From positions 887,001 through 951,000 of the forward strand of contig CALYLW010000043.1 of assembly GCA_944989445.1 (NCBI GenBank): DNA of 64,000 nucleotides, given 5' to 3'. Positions 33,831 to 47,144 of the stretch are shown piece by piece (position 1 is the first letter of the stretch; every line of letters starts with the position of its first letter). This DNA is from Ampullaceana balthica. Taxonomy: Eukaryota > Mollusca > Gastropoda > Lymnaeidae. The notes beneath the pieces are model-generated. The model searched no databases. It was not told where the DNA came from and saw only the letters and a program-made list of their open reading frames with translations. The position numbers and the translations under genes are program-made.

Positions 33831-34601
33831 CATTTAATGAAATGTAATCCTAACTCAGAAGCACTTTATTTCTCCGTGAGATCCCGTTTTTGTTTCTCTC
33901 ACGTGAATTCTTTCAATCCTTTTCCTAGTTTGTATTACGACAATATCTACCAAATTTGTTTAAGTTTCCTCAATGAAAAAATGTCTGTTTATCTTAATTC
34001 TAAACCTTCATTTTTGTTCCGGTAGATAGCTACGACCGTATGTATTTTCTCCAAAGTTCCGGTATTAAATAGTTGCTGACGCCCCAAACCATCCCCACCC
34101 AAAAATACAAAAACTTGAAACAACTATTTTTTTGCGTAACAATTATTTCTAATACAAATACATATTCCAAAGTAACGCAAAAGCTATGATAATTATTCAT
34201 TTAAGTTCAAAGAGGGGCACCGGCGAGGAAAAATTATGTCGTGCGAGATTTGCCCAACTGACAATCCCATTTCAATCAATTATAAAATACGGAGACCCAG
34301 CGGAAAAAGAAAGCACGGAAGTTTCTAAAATATTTAGATCGTATCCCATTCTAGTGAATAGTAAGACTAATATTACATTCGAATAATGACAAAAAATAGC
34401 GTAAAACTTTTTTTAAAAAATTTCCCATAAAAATAAGCTAAAATATTTGGAGCTACCGTCAAGATAACATTTACAGTTTTCTGGAATATGATGGATAAGT
34501 CCCAGATAGAGTTACTAATAAGCCTACAATTCAATTTTTGGTCTGATAAATACTAAGGTAGCACTTTCAAAATGTCTCCCAATCTATATATAGATATCAA
34601 A

Positions 34602-35089
34602 GTATGTATGTATGTATGTATGTATGTATGTATGTATGTATGTATGTATGTATGTATGTATGTATGTATGTATGTATGTATGTATGTATGTATGTATGTA
34701 TGTATGTATGTATGTATGTATGTATGTATGTATGTATGTATGTATGTATGAATGTATGTATGTATGTATGTATGTATGTATGTATGTATGTATGTATGTA
34801 TGTATGTATGTATGTATGTATGTATGTATGTATGTATGTATGTATGTATGTATGTATGTATGTATGTATGTATGTATGTATGTATGTATGTATGTATGTA
34901 TGTATGTATGTATGTATGTATGTATGTATGTATGTATGTATGTATGTATGTATGTATGATGTATGTATGTATGTATGTATGTATGTATGTATGTATGTAT
35001 GTATGTATGTATGTATGTATGTATGTATGTATGTATGTATGTATGTATGTATGTATGTATGTATGTATGTATGTATGTATGTATGTATG
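34602..35089. repeat. (TATG)n microsatellite, about 122 units
   Basis: About 488 bases of uninterrupted TATG repeats, with one substitution (GAATG near 34750) and one deletion (GATGTATG near 34959). The repeating VCMY and IHTY frames are artefacts. Confidence 0.98.
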
Positions 35090-35229
35090 TCCATTATAGC
35101 TGACTAAACCATTCATCCAATCGCCATCAAACTTTTGGAGACTTTTGAGTACGCTCCTGGGATGGTCAATGGCATTTTTGTTTGCAAAAGTTAACACTCA
35201 TGGGGCGCTGGGGGGCCATTATATGATTT

Positions 35230-36170
<941 letters not shown>

Positions 36171-36532
36171 CTTTATGATTATTTTAACATTTGCAAACGT
36201 TTTTCCTTACAAGCAACTCATTATTTGTTAATAATAAAATGCAAAAACAGCTGTCACGACTTAGACAACTTACTTTCAGTTTGTGGTAACACGAGAAACT
36301 GCTCTGCTGCTCAGCAAATGCAGAGAACACAAATAATATCTTAAACATTAACGATAAAAATAAACAAACATATTTTGTCGATAAGCTCTCGAAACTAATT
36401 TCCTAAAGGTCATGTTAGGCTTCGTCCTCTTCTCTTTCCATACTTTTATTTCTTTACGAAACGTGAGGTGTGAGGTGTGGGGGGGATGAGGTGTGAGGTG
36501 TGGGGGGGAGGCCGCTGTGACTGATTGAGTTG

Positions 36533-36713
36533 CATGACGTCATGAAGATTGACGACCAGGTGACCTGATGCTCAGATCAAATTACTCAGTCAAACGATTG
36601 CAGTTCTGTCAGCATGGCTTCCATCTATTAATCACATGCCGTGATATGCGTCTGGTGTGAATAGCAAATTGTGAACAAATGTCTGATGTTCAGACTCATT
36701 GACACATATAAAT
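36533..36713 (+). promoter_or_regulatory. Possible promoter/enhancer: CRE palindrome, CAGGTGACCTG palindrome, TATA
   Basis: CATGACGTCATG (36533-36544) is a 12-bp palindrome with a perfect CRE core. CAGGTGACCTG (36557-36567) is an 11-bp palindrome. TATAAAT lies at 36707-36713. Only short frames follow, and no gene is recognised downstream. Confidence 0.22.
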
Positions 36714-39479
36714 TGTTGCTGCAGTATTCATTGCCAACATTTGTTTGGTTCATGTAGTGAAAGCAACAGTCTTAATTATGTTTAATTAAAGATCAGGATT
36801 TGTGAATAGCACGATGGCCGTGGGACGGCTATTCCCAAGGCTTTGTCAGTGCGATGGCTGAAAACGTATGTCGAAGTTGTGAACCCTATCAGCGGGACAA
36901 CTTAAGCCAGATAGTCTTGGAGCTCAGATAAGATTTAAGTGACCCAGCACAGCCTAATAGACCTAGAGGCGGTCGGCGGTAAGAGGCAAGATTTTAAATC
37001 CTATGAAATGGTTCATATCATCAAGCATAAGAAAACCTCAACATAAATCAAATTGTGTGATGCTGTTAATTGTATTACAAGACATTTAACACGTGAGAAT
37101 CACGAAATGAGTGACAGAGAGGTCACATGGGTAAAAGGGCGCGAAAGGAGTTCTGAGAGGAATGGCGATGGTGTGGCTGATGTCTCCACGTTGTGAAACC
37201 TCAAAGTTATATTTCTGTACATAGTGTGCTTATTAAAGTTATTTTGTTGACTAATAGTATTTCAAGGATTTATTGCACGAAAGTTTGTATTGTGAAAACG
37301 CCCATAAAACACATTAACAAAGCATACGTTACAAGACGTTACATCATCTAAGAACTATAACAGCTTAAATCTTATACAACTACATTTTCCTCAGTTTCCC
37401 TCTTCTCGCCCTGAAACTATCCATGTCTATTTACTACGTGAGTATAAAGAAATAAATGGAATTCTCAATATCTCTCCAAAATGATGAAAAGTGAAAACAA
37501 AAATCAAACATAAACATGATTTTTTTTATCTTTCGCGACAAAAACACCTTACGCTAAAAAAAAACATTTCAAAACGAAATGAACATGATGCTACAAAAAA
37601 GAAAATGAACGTTGATTAAGTCAAACAAAATTCGGATCAGCCAAATTTAAATTAAAAAACCCACAGATGTGCTTGATTTCCCCTTTCATTAAAGTCGTGA
37701 TGTTGGCGCTGACAGTCCTACAATGGATTGTGTTTGGACGTTTCTTGGAGGTGTTAATTAAGTGTAACTCGAGCAGCAGCCATTTATATCCCAGGAGAGC
37801 GTGTCACTTAACTTTTCCCATTTTTTTTTATTGAAAAGCCTTTCATAAGGCGGGGAGTCACAGAAATGTGTTTCTGTAGAGATGAGAGGCTCTGTCCATC
37901 AGTATCTCTATGCTCTCTTAGATTTAAACATCATGTTCCGTGTTCTTTACCATAGCTAACATCTTCGAACAAATCAATTACATTATAGTTAACAATTTAT
38001 CTATAGGGGCCGTCCATAAAGTGCGTCTGGCTTTTTAAGACCATTTTTAACTCCCCCCACCCCCTGTCACAAACTGTCACAAATCTTGCCCCCCCCCCTA
38101 AAGTACGTCACACTTTCCAACAAAAATGTTTTTTTTTATTAACAAAATAATTAAAATTTAATATAAAACGCCGTGACGTCACACAAGGCAGGACCCCCTG
38201 TCACACTTTCTTACACCCCCTACCCATTCTGGATCGTGACGTACTTTATGGACGTCCCCTTGTGTAAATAAACAAATGAAATATATATAATAGTTAACGA
38301 ATTTTTGAAATACTGGTTTAAAAGATGTCCTGGGGCTAATTTATATTAGTGTACTTTAAAAAAAAATTATTCTACGTATTCTATTTTTATTAGTACATGT
38401 GAACTTTTAAAAACTTATTTTTTTCTTAAACACTGGATGTTAATGAGTGGGGACTTGTTTCAACCTCTTTGTTTATTTAAACTATAATTTGTGTTGGTTT
38501 AAATGCAGAGAAATTTGTGGCTGGTTCTTTATGTGAATTAAACATATAATTATTTACATACAGAATGTTCATATTTTTTAAGTCAAGCATGTCTTATATC
38601 CAGCTCTTTGAATAAGTTTGACAAGATAGGTCCATCCATCTTCAATAATTAATAGAGGACATGTGATATCCACCTTGTGTGAAAATTATAATTAACTTAC
38701 AAAGGAAAAAAGTGAAAAATGTTTTAGATTTAATACATGTTTACAAGTTTTAAAACAAAACGTCCTTGATAAAGTCAAACTTTCAATGTTTTTTCCCTGT
38801 CTATGCTTAAGTAAAAATGCCCATGTTGTCAATATGTCCGTGTTTAGATCAATAGATCCGTCTTTTGCTTTAGAAATTGTAAAACCATAAATGCGGTGCT
38901 TCTAGTGAAAACAACATCCTTTTTTTTTGAAGGTTAAAAACGTTTCCAGAAGGAAGAATTGTTAGAATGTGGGCGGACACAAAGTGGATAGATAACCCAT
39001 TTAAGTCAGTCAACCCGGTGTAAGTTTGTCAGCTGAGTGATGGTCGGCATGGGTGAACATTTCTTCAAGTTAGCATTTTTACACGCGCTATTTCTATGGC
39101 TTTTACAATAATGTTTTGACGTTTATTTAACCTTGAATTTTGACTTTGTCAGTTTGAGATGGGCCAATTTTATAAAAATTCTCAACTACGTTTATAAAAA
39201 AAAACATCGGTTTTTTCAAGCATGTGGGAATAATATTTAATTTGTGCGTAGTAAAATATTTCATTTGTAATTAGAATTCTTTGCTTAAAACTTGGGCATT
39301 AAAAATAGGTTGAGCTGGAATAAAATTGCGCTTCAAAATATTGACTAATCCTAAGGAAAAGTATTTAATTTAAAAAATACCGTGTACTTTCGATACAACC
39401 TTCCAAAAACGAAACAAAATGTAAACAGGAATAACTCTTCTTGGTTTAAATTTTAGTTTTATCCAATTTTGTACCCTCG
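36714..39479. other. Noncoding stretch
   Basis: Contains the 254-bp MITE at 38.0 kb. A pair of very short frames (36813 and 36853) follows the possible promoter at 36.5-36.7 kb, but no gene is recognised. Confidence 0.5.
38006..38259. mobile_element. DNA-transposon-like MITE with GGGGCCGTCCATAAAG ends, 254 bp
   Basis: Left end GGGGCCGTCCATAAAGTGCG and reverse complement of the right end GGGGACGTCCATAAAGTACG form about 20-bp terminal inverted repeats. The interior contains C-runs and GTCACA motifs. No clear target duplication is seen, so the superfamily is left open. Confidence 0.78.
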
Positions 39480-40300
39480 GTCGTTTTAAGTTTTCTCGCA
39501 TCAATCCTCCCACTAAACCTGGTACGTCTCCATAAACCGCAATATCTCCACTGACAGATGCACCTCTTTTAAATTTGGCCAGGTCTACGCTAAGGATCTC
39601 TCGTCGCCCTCAGATAGCTAACTGGAGCTCGCCCTGGATCTCCAGGCCCTCCCGAGCGAGAGAAAGGGCCAGATAAAGAATCGTTGACGTTCGCCGCGAT
39701 GACAGGCCGGGAACGAAAAGTCACTGAGCGTATGTATTTTTAATGACCCCCGTCTTCCCCCTCACTGTTCAACGCTCGGAGCTAGAATAGGTCGAGAGCT
39801 AGGACGAGAGAAATCGTACAAGTTTCGGAATCAATGGCGTTGCTCTACGGACATCTAGGTCCACTCTGCGGCTCATTACACGGGTGCCCGGGTGGCGGAG
39901 GGTGTCAAAGAGTGTCACGTGTACAGTGTCGTTGCTGACACACGTGACGATTTACGGCCGCTCGACTACGCGTCGCAATAGGTTCCATAACGTTAAGGGG
40001 AATCCCCGTGGATAGGTTTTACTGTTAGATCAGGATTCATACTCATAGACCTGTACTTTACGCTGTGGTGGTCCCGTAACAACAGCAGGTCGAAGTAGGA
40101 AAATCCACACCCACCTTCGGGTGGGAACTCCCTTGAGAGGCAGATTAAACCGCTTCGTGCGAGCCCCTCTGCCCAGGCGGCCCCCTCTCTTAGGGGACCG
40201 TCTCGGGGGTGCCCCCGCCAGCCGCCCCGGCTCGGGGGAGCTGGGAGGGTTGTCGGAGGATTCCCCGAGGGGCCTTATAAGAGTTTTAGTAACTCAGGGT
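39480..40300. other. Isolated CpG-rich stretch of unknown function
   Basis: Markedly richer in G+C and CpG than its AT-rich surroundings, with many CG dinucleotides (GTTCGCCGCGATG, GGCCGCTCGACTACGCGTCG). It holds a hairpin GTCACGT/ACGTGAC plus GTGTC/GACAC at 39914-39948. No convincing exon is visible. It could be a regulatory CpG island or a GC-rich repeat. Confidence 0.5.
40111..40280. repeat. Run of GC-rich hairpins
   Basis: CCCACCTTCGGGTGGG (a 6-bp stem closed by TTCG) at 40111-40126 is followed by CCCCTCTCTTAGGGG, GGGGGTGCCCCC and CCCCGAGGGG within 170 bp. Highly structured as single strand. Confidence 0.6.
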
Positions 40301-40464
40301 CTTTGACACCATCTCAAATGTCACATACTCGTGTCCTTTTGAGAAATGGTTTTAACTTCTGATAACTGTTTTGTTTAAAAGTTGCCCTAGTAGATAGTGG
40401 TCCTTACAAATTCAATTATTTAAGATTTGCCTTTTAATTTCAATAAGCCAATGGTATCTTTAAA

Positions 40465-40930
40465 ATATATATATATATATATGTATTATATACTAGCGTA
40501 CACCCGTCAAAAATGACGGCAGTTTCAGCTGAAATCTATTTATTTTATAAAAAATGCACTTTTTTAGGGCGCCTACGGCGCCGACCTTTTTCAAAAGCGA
40601 AACTAACTTGTCCTTGTTTGATAAATACGAAATATCAAACTTTCTGAAATGTACAAAAAGTATTTTATAATAGGGGTTGCAGGGCGCCTACGTCGCCCCC
40701 CTTTTTTTTTATTTCATAATTAACCATCATCAAATCCTCTTTTTACATTGATCCCTTTTCCAAAATTAAAAAACGAGAGAAAACAATGACGTCATATAAT
40801 TTTTTTTACATCGCATCTTTAATTTGCACACCTTTTGATGCTTTGGTGCAGTAATTTGGTTTTCCCTGCTTTCTAACATTAGTAGCGCCAGGACTGACTG
40901 ACAGACACTACTTGAGTGACAATTGCAAAT
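40465..40930 (+). mobile_element. Unclassified element with ACTAGCGTACACCCGTC terminus beside (AT)n
   Basis: The left terminus follows an (AT)n run and resembles the terminus at 36.05 kb (minus strand). The interior repeats GGGCGCCTACGGCGCC and GGGCGCCTACGTCGCC about 115 bp apart. It probably ends near GACTGACTGACAGACAC (40895-40912). Confidence 0.45.
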
Positions 40931-40989
40931 TATATTGTTTAATATTTATCACGTAATTTGAAACATGCTCTTTTTCAAATAGAAAATAC

Positions 40990-41127
40990 AGCTTTTAAGG
41001 GGGGGGGGCAAGCTTTGTGACGTAATATTAGAGGGGGGTCTAAGTTTTTGTGACGACGTGTGATTAGGGGGGAGGGGAGTGAAAACTCTGCGAAAATCGT
41101 TTGAAATCATTTATGGACGACCCCAAA
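40990..41127. mobile_element. Half of a related GTCCATAA-type MITE
   Basis: The right end TTTATGGACGACCCC and internal G-runs with TTTGTGACG motifs match the 38-kb element family. The opposite terminal repeat is not found, so this is a truncated copy. Confidence 0.5.
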
Positions 41128-41782
41128 GTCAAGAGTTAAGAGGTGAGTAATAATAAATCTAGCACCCTATCATCGAGTAGCATGCGTGCTGAAGAATTAC
41201 AAACGACGCCTCACAAAGATAATTGTTGTAATTTTTACCTTGCTCAGTTTGACTCCGTCTGGGTCAATACTGGGTCACGGTTTTTTCTAAATAGATATAT
41301 TTTTAAAAATGCAATTGGTGTCGTGACTGTAATTTTTTCACAATTTAGACAAGTTTTCCTGGGCCTACAAGTAAAGCATGAATCTAAATTCAAAACTAAC
41401 TTTAGTTCTATACAACACGTTTATGCTATTATAAGAATTCTCCCGAAGAAAGCAACGCGATATCGATTTTTTAATGACTAAGATTAAAGCGAATTTGAAT
41501 AAGAAATCTTGATTTATACCATCTAAGCTCTTCCATTCTCTATCAACGCAGGCTTTGCCGTGCTTAATTTAAAATTCAAGTTACACTTCATGTGGTAAAT
41601 AACCATGGATGTAGCAAACAAATGACAATCGCGGTATTAAATAAGTGACCTGGATGTAGAAAATAACTGACACTAATGTAAAGTTTTACTGACTTTTGTT
41701 GTAGTAAATAAATGACCCTTGATGTAGTACATGACTGACGTTTTGAGGTACAATAAAATGAACAAAAACAATTTGTTAAAAA

Positions 41783-42066
41783 AGATGAGGCGCAGCTGCA
41801 GTGAAGAATGTAGAATCTCGCATTAAAAAGGAGAAAATAATTTTTTAGTCACAAACTAAGTAGTCATACAGGGGACTCAGAATTCTAAGTTTTATTGATA
41901 ATTATTGTGATCGATTATGGGATTTAATGTGAGATATAAAATTTGATACAAAAACACAAAAGTTCTGAGTCCACCTGTGTAACTACTTAGTTTGTGACTA
42001 AAAAAATATTTGCTGCTTTTTCATGCGAGACTCTACATTCCTCACTGCAGGGGGGCCTCATCTTTA
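41783..42066. mobile_element. Foldback/MITE-like element with about 110-bp inverted arms
   Basis: Left arm 41783-41900 and right arm about 41957-42066 are near-complementary. Shared stretches are AAGATGAGG, CTGCAGTGA, GAATGTAGA, TTTTTAGTCACAAACTAAGT and GGACTCAGAA. The spacer is AT-rich and the element has no coding capacity. Confidence 0.85.
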
Positions 42067-42679
42067 AAAAAAAATTTTTTTTGTTAATTTTATATTCTAT
42101 TTTTACGCGTTAACAAAAGATTTATAAAACTTAATTTCATTCATGAAGTCCTGTTTTACGGTGTTCAACACTTTCTTGAGCTTTTCTTTTTATGCAATAT
42201 TCCTTTTGATTTGGTAAGCTGTTTGTGCGCTGATCCACTTAGCAAAAAACATATTTTTTCACAACACATAGATGGTCTACATAAGACATTCTAGGATTTC
42301 GCTTGTTCTATCTGGAATATTTTTCTATACACACTACACATGTCCTACACACAACACGACTATGATTAGCTCTAACATAGCGTGTTACTTGACCTAGAAA
42401 CGTATTCTTTATACAATTATGACTTAGATACTGAAAAAAATCAAAAACATAAAACACTTAAACAAAGCTCCACTTTCCTGTCAAGTACTTGGTTCATCAG
42501 ACACTCGTCTTACATTGAATTTTCACAAACATTTCACATAAATACACACAAACAAAATTCGAAACATGGGGGCAGCCATTTGCAATGACATTTATGTAGG
42601 TTTAACGCCGATTTCTTAGATATTTTTTGGGGTTTTCGCAAGGTTTTTCACATGCTGACCCAAATACTAGATGACGACA

Positions 42680-42925
42680 AATACAGACATATAGAGATAA
42701 ACTAAAAATGCATTAATTTAATTACGGTACATTCAATCAATCTGAAACTTTAATAGCTTAATCCTCTCCACAACCCGAACCTGCTGTGAAAATTTCAGCA
42801 CTCTAGCAAGTCAGAAAACGTGTTTACCAGCGTTTTGAAAAAAAATTGACTACATATAGAAATCCTGACGACATATACAGATCCGGAAGCGTGCACGAGT
42901 TAATAGGACAGAGGCCTCAAAAACT
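42680..42925 (+). mobile_element. Dispersed repeat R, copy 3 (diverged)
   Basis: ATAGAGATAAACTAAAAATGC, TTTAATTACGGTACATTC and GCACTCTAGCAAGTCAGAAA match, in order, the repeats at 55.7-56.4 kb and 62.2-62.5 kb. It lacks the SINE found in the 56-kb copy. Confidence 0.65.
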
Positions 42926-44359
42926 GACCGTTTATTTCTCCACTTTTAAATGCATAATATTTCAGACGTAAAACACTATATTTCTAGCAAGCAATTTTGA
43001 CATGCTATCTTTTTGTATCCTAAAATGGGCAAAGCCAGTCTTGCGATTTACGACGTCATAGGTGCCCCAAAACTTTCTCAGCCATGCAACTTTATGAAAA
43101 GAAATATTAACAGATTTTAAATAGTTTTCTTTTTTTATGTGATGTTTAATTTAATAATTCACACAAAAAGTGATAACACTTTCAGCTGAATGGCAAGTCG
43201 ATCGTTATAAGGTCAAAGGTCAGCAGCAGACTCTTGGTGGCTCTCACGAAGCCTTGTGTCATCGGGGCTGAGTTTCCGTGCATAAGGAAATGTAGTAAAA
43301 CCCCGATATCCTCGTTACGTTTTCTCATGGGATATCAACAGAGGTCACTCGGTGACCAGTAGTGGCCCTTGGTGACCTACTTATCACGGCAATAACTAGG
43401 AGATTGTGTTAGTGTACACAACGTTAGCATAATTGAAACACATGAAATGACTCACTGCGTAGTTGCAGTATTAGGCCATATGAGGTCACCCAGTGGTCAT
43501 TTGATTATATCCGATGAAACGCTAATCTTAAAAGGATAAATTGCATTAAAGACCTTTGAGATTACAAAATGTGTCATCTCAACTACAGATCAGAAATGTG
43601 ATGAAAATTTGTATACCAGAAAGAGTTCACCGAATGTAAATACAAGTGATTGATGACCTACTAACCCTATATGTTTTATTGTTATTGGAGAAGTTTAAGC
43701 TACAATGGTTACAAAGGAGTTGATCAAATTAGATTCAACAAATAAAGGGAAAAATGGCGTAATTTTACCAATGTCTTTTTTCTCTCACATTCACTTCACA
43801 ACAATATTTTTCATCAGTTTTATATCTCCAAAAAAACAGGCAGAAATAAAAATCAATATTTTTTAACCCACACAACTATTTAAAAATCATGCACCATAAA
43901 ATTCTAAAGATTTACAAACTTATCTGCATGAATGACGAAGACATTAACACATGTGAACGTTTCTTTAACGTATGGAAATGTATGGTAATTTGTAATTGAT
44001 TTGTTTCTCACGTTTTGAAAAACAAGTTAGTGGTATTGGGGTCAATATATGAATTAAAAAGTCAAAATATTTTTTAAGCAGATGGGGAAATGAAATATAT
44101 AATTAAAAACCAGCAAGAAAATGATGTACATAATGCAAGGCAAACCAAATTATGTAATCAACTTAATGGGAAGCGATTATTTTATGTAATTTCCTGAATG
44201 CTTACTATCATTAATAGCATTTTTCAAATGCAGGCTAGTTTCATTCTCTTAATCAGAGTTTATGTAAGACTCATTGTTTTTTTTTAAATTAAACTTATTT
44301 GTCATACTAAAATTAAGTTTATTTCTTCAAGAGATTTAATATTTATTGAACTTTTTACA
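42926..44359. other. Noncoding stretch with nuclear-receptor-like half sites
   Basis: No frame of note. AGGTCA/TGACCT motifs are dense between 43205 and 43500; the remainder is plain AT-rich DNA. Confidence 0.5.
43210..43222 (+). promoter_or_regulatory. Perfect DR1 nuclear-receptor-type element
   Basis: AGGTCAAAGGTCA is an exact direct repeat of the AGGTCA half site with one-base spacing, the classic HNF4/RXR-type arrangement. More half sites follow at 43337-43380 (GAGGTCACTCGGTGACCAG, GGTGACCTAC) and near 43480 (GAGGTCACC). Confidence 0.4.
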
Positions 44360-46370
44360 AGTCTTCATGCCTCTGGACTGAGTATTTTTATGAGTGGTCA
44401 GTGCTTTCTTGTCCTCGGCGAGCAGCAGTCGATCACAGTGGACGTCTGCGTCCCTTCGGAGGGCAATTGCCGCCTATAAGAGTCCTACAGGCATCTCCAT
44501 CCTGGGCCAGTCTCTTCAGCATCCCCCAGGTATGGCAAAGTCTTTTGATGTCAGCTTCCCCACCTGGTTGCCAAGTGTTTCTTGGCTGGTGGCTTTCCTG
44601 TTTTCAATGTGGGTTTGAGGGCTTGAATTGTTTTGCTGGTAGCCAGTTTTTGTAGTCTATGGCCAATCCATCGCCATGGTCTCTGGGGGATCTCTGGATC
44701 TATGGAATTCTTTCTTGTCCGCTGTAAAACGTGTAGGCTGCTCATTCTGCTAGACCAGCGATTCCTGATGATCATTCGGACTGAATCATTGACAAAAGAC
44801 TGAATTTTCTTTATGTTCGCGTCCGCGGTTCTCTATGTTTGGGGTCAATGGAGCAGCACATACTTCTCCATGGTGTGGAAGGTCATCTTCTTTCAATTAC
44901 TGTCAGGCTTATGGAGACCCAGACGTTTTGTCTTCCAAATCTTTAATCTGACATCAGCATTTGTCCCACCTTGCTCCCCGATAAAGCTGCATAGGATGAC
45001 ATTGTTCTCCAACTCCTAGAGTGCTTTTCTTCATTCTCCTCTCTTCTATCATTATTAATTAATGTCTTCGGTGTTATTCATTCTTTTTCTACATGTTTCT
45101 TGTTCCCCAACACTTATTTAATGTGGATATGACTGCTTTCTTTACTATATGTCACTTTCCGTCAGTGGCTCTCCGTCCTTTAGCAAGTCGTGTTAGGCTT
45201 TTCTGTGGAGAGTAATCTTCAAATATTCATATTTTGCTTTGTTTTAAAGCTTAAAGCTATTTGCTCGGTGCATCCATTTTCATCTCTTGTTTCAGAATTA
45301 TTTCCCATTACACACATGGTTTATGGTATTTTGTTTAGAGATCCAGTGAGACGCTTTTAGCTTTATGTATCTCTAGTGTTTGAATAAATTTCTGCCCATG
45401 ACTAGATCTTCTGTGGCACATATTATAGGTAAGCAAATCTTTATCCCTTATCATTCATATCAGATATCAACCCCCTTGGTTTTTACACATTCAGGTATTC
45501 GCATTCAATGTTGTCGCTATTAATATTGACTTTGAAATCTCCAAAAGGAATGACGATGTTTCGCCTGGGGTGACCCTGGAAGATTTTAATGTATCTGTTA
45601 TATCTTTGTCCCCTTCCTGCCAATTGAATGTTAGTACATAGCAATGGATAAGGTCTAAACGACATTTATTCTAAATATTTGCTGTGAGTGATCTAGGTCC
45701 ACTCGCCTCCAATCTGATAAGAGCTCCCTGGTCAACCAATGAAATCATCAGAACCACAGCCACTGTATGTGGTGAATCGTCTTCTTTCTGCACTAAGAAC
45801 TACATCAATCAGAACCACAGCTATTGTACTTGGTGCATCGTCTCCTTTGTGTACTGAGAACAATAGCCACACCTTGCTTCGCTGCTCCTAATATGGTGGG
45901 TTATAATTTATCATCAAAGTGGCTACATGTGGAGTAATAACAATCTCGTACTATTTGAGTACATCCTATTATCTGAATATGATATTGGTACTGGTAAAGA
46001 TGATGGTCGTCGGCTTTAAATATCCAGAATCGGGCTCTGTTTTGTTAGATATATATTTCTCAGCTGGGATTATGTCATCTTCCAGGACCAACAAGTCTTT
46101 AAGTTTCTTTTTTCGGCATTTTCAACAAGCAATTTTTCCGTGACATGGTTGTTCACCATCTGGAAGAAGGAGGGGAGGATACTCCTCAAAGATCTAGGAG
46201 TAGTTGCCCTTGTTTTGGTCGGGTCCTAATATTTCCTTCATTTCACACAAGGCAATGGGGATGATTTTGGTCAAACATGGGTATTTTATTTCCCGAATAC
46301 CCACCATATCTGGTGGGCTTTCTCTTACCCGCCACTAGGGAGGCCTTCGGTGTAAGATCAGCATCCCTGC
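44360..46370 (-). mobile_element. LINE family D, heavily decayed
   Basis: Minus-strand remnants in coding order. An endonuclease-like IVIPFGDFKVNINSDN lies within 45665-45483. An RT-distal piece near 45000-44815 has DVRLKIWK and KKIQSFVNDSVRMI. The C-terminal domain, 44775-44551, has RNRW, EIPQRPWRWIGHRLQKL and TLKTGKPPAKKHLATRW, with family-typical WxWIGH and G(R/K)P motifs. The central RT with its catalytic box is not recognisable, so an internal deletion or strong decay is likely. The boundaries are approximate. Confidence 0.7.
45700..45865. repeat. Two-copy tandem duplication (about 62 bp) within the LINE D region
   Basis: ATCAGAACCACAGCCACTGT...GGTGAATCGTCTTCTTTC and ATCAGAACCACAGCTATTGT...GGTGCATCGTCTCCTTTG are adjacent related units. 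Confidence 0.75.
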
Positions 46371-47144
46371 AAGAGAAGATGTGTATGAAATATATTCTTT
46401 CTAACGCTGATAGGAAATGACTACCCTCTTTTCAAACTTCCTTTCACTATACATTGATTTACATTCGAACCCATGCTACAGCCAATAAAATGTTAAGACA
46501 TCTTTAAAAAATTTAAAAAAAAACAGCGACCATGAAAATATTTATTCAGATATATCTCACATTTGCCCAATTTAAAAAAAAATCTATTTGCCTTCCCTGT
46601 GGAGCACGCACATGATACTTCTGATCTTAGTTTTCCTGACACGAGGAATAGCAACTTTTCACATTATAGCCAGAAACAAATTCATAACGAAAGCAGTATT
46701 TGATTTCTATTCATATTGATTCAGCAATCTCCCTAATGTCGAGTCCAATTCATTTCTTAAGAGCATAAATATATCATTTACAGCGGCTATTTTGAATGAT
46801 TGCCCTTGAATTTATGAGATTAATGTCTCTTTTACTAGTGTCTATTTTATTCTGTTATTGCGTTGCGTCTTTATAATGCGGTAAAGCCTGAGTGCCCTAT
46901 GAATTTTTATGCAAGCTGATATATCTAATTTAAAAAATTTCTAACGTCGTCTTTCTTTGAGAGCCGTAATATAAAGGGCTTTAGGAATTGGGTCGCAACC
47001 CTTGTAATAATAACAATGAACACTTAAACAAATGTATAATTGAAATACTGAAATAATCGCTTTCAAGGTTTAGGGGTTCTGAAAATAAAAAAGATGTCGC
47101 TTTCTAAGGTTTTTAAAAACATTTTTTTCTGTTTGCTTATGTTT

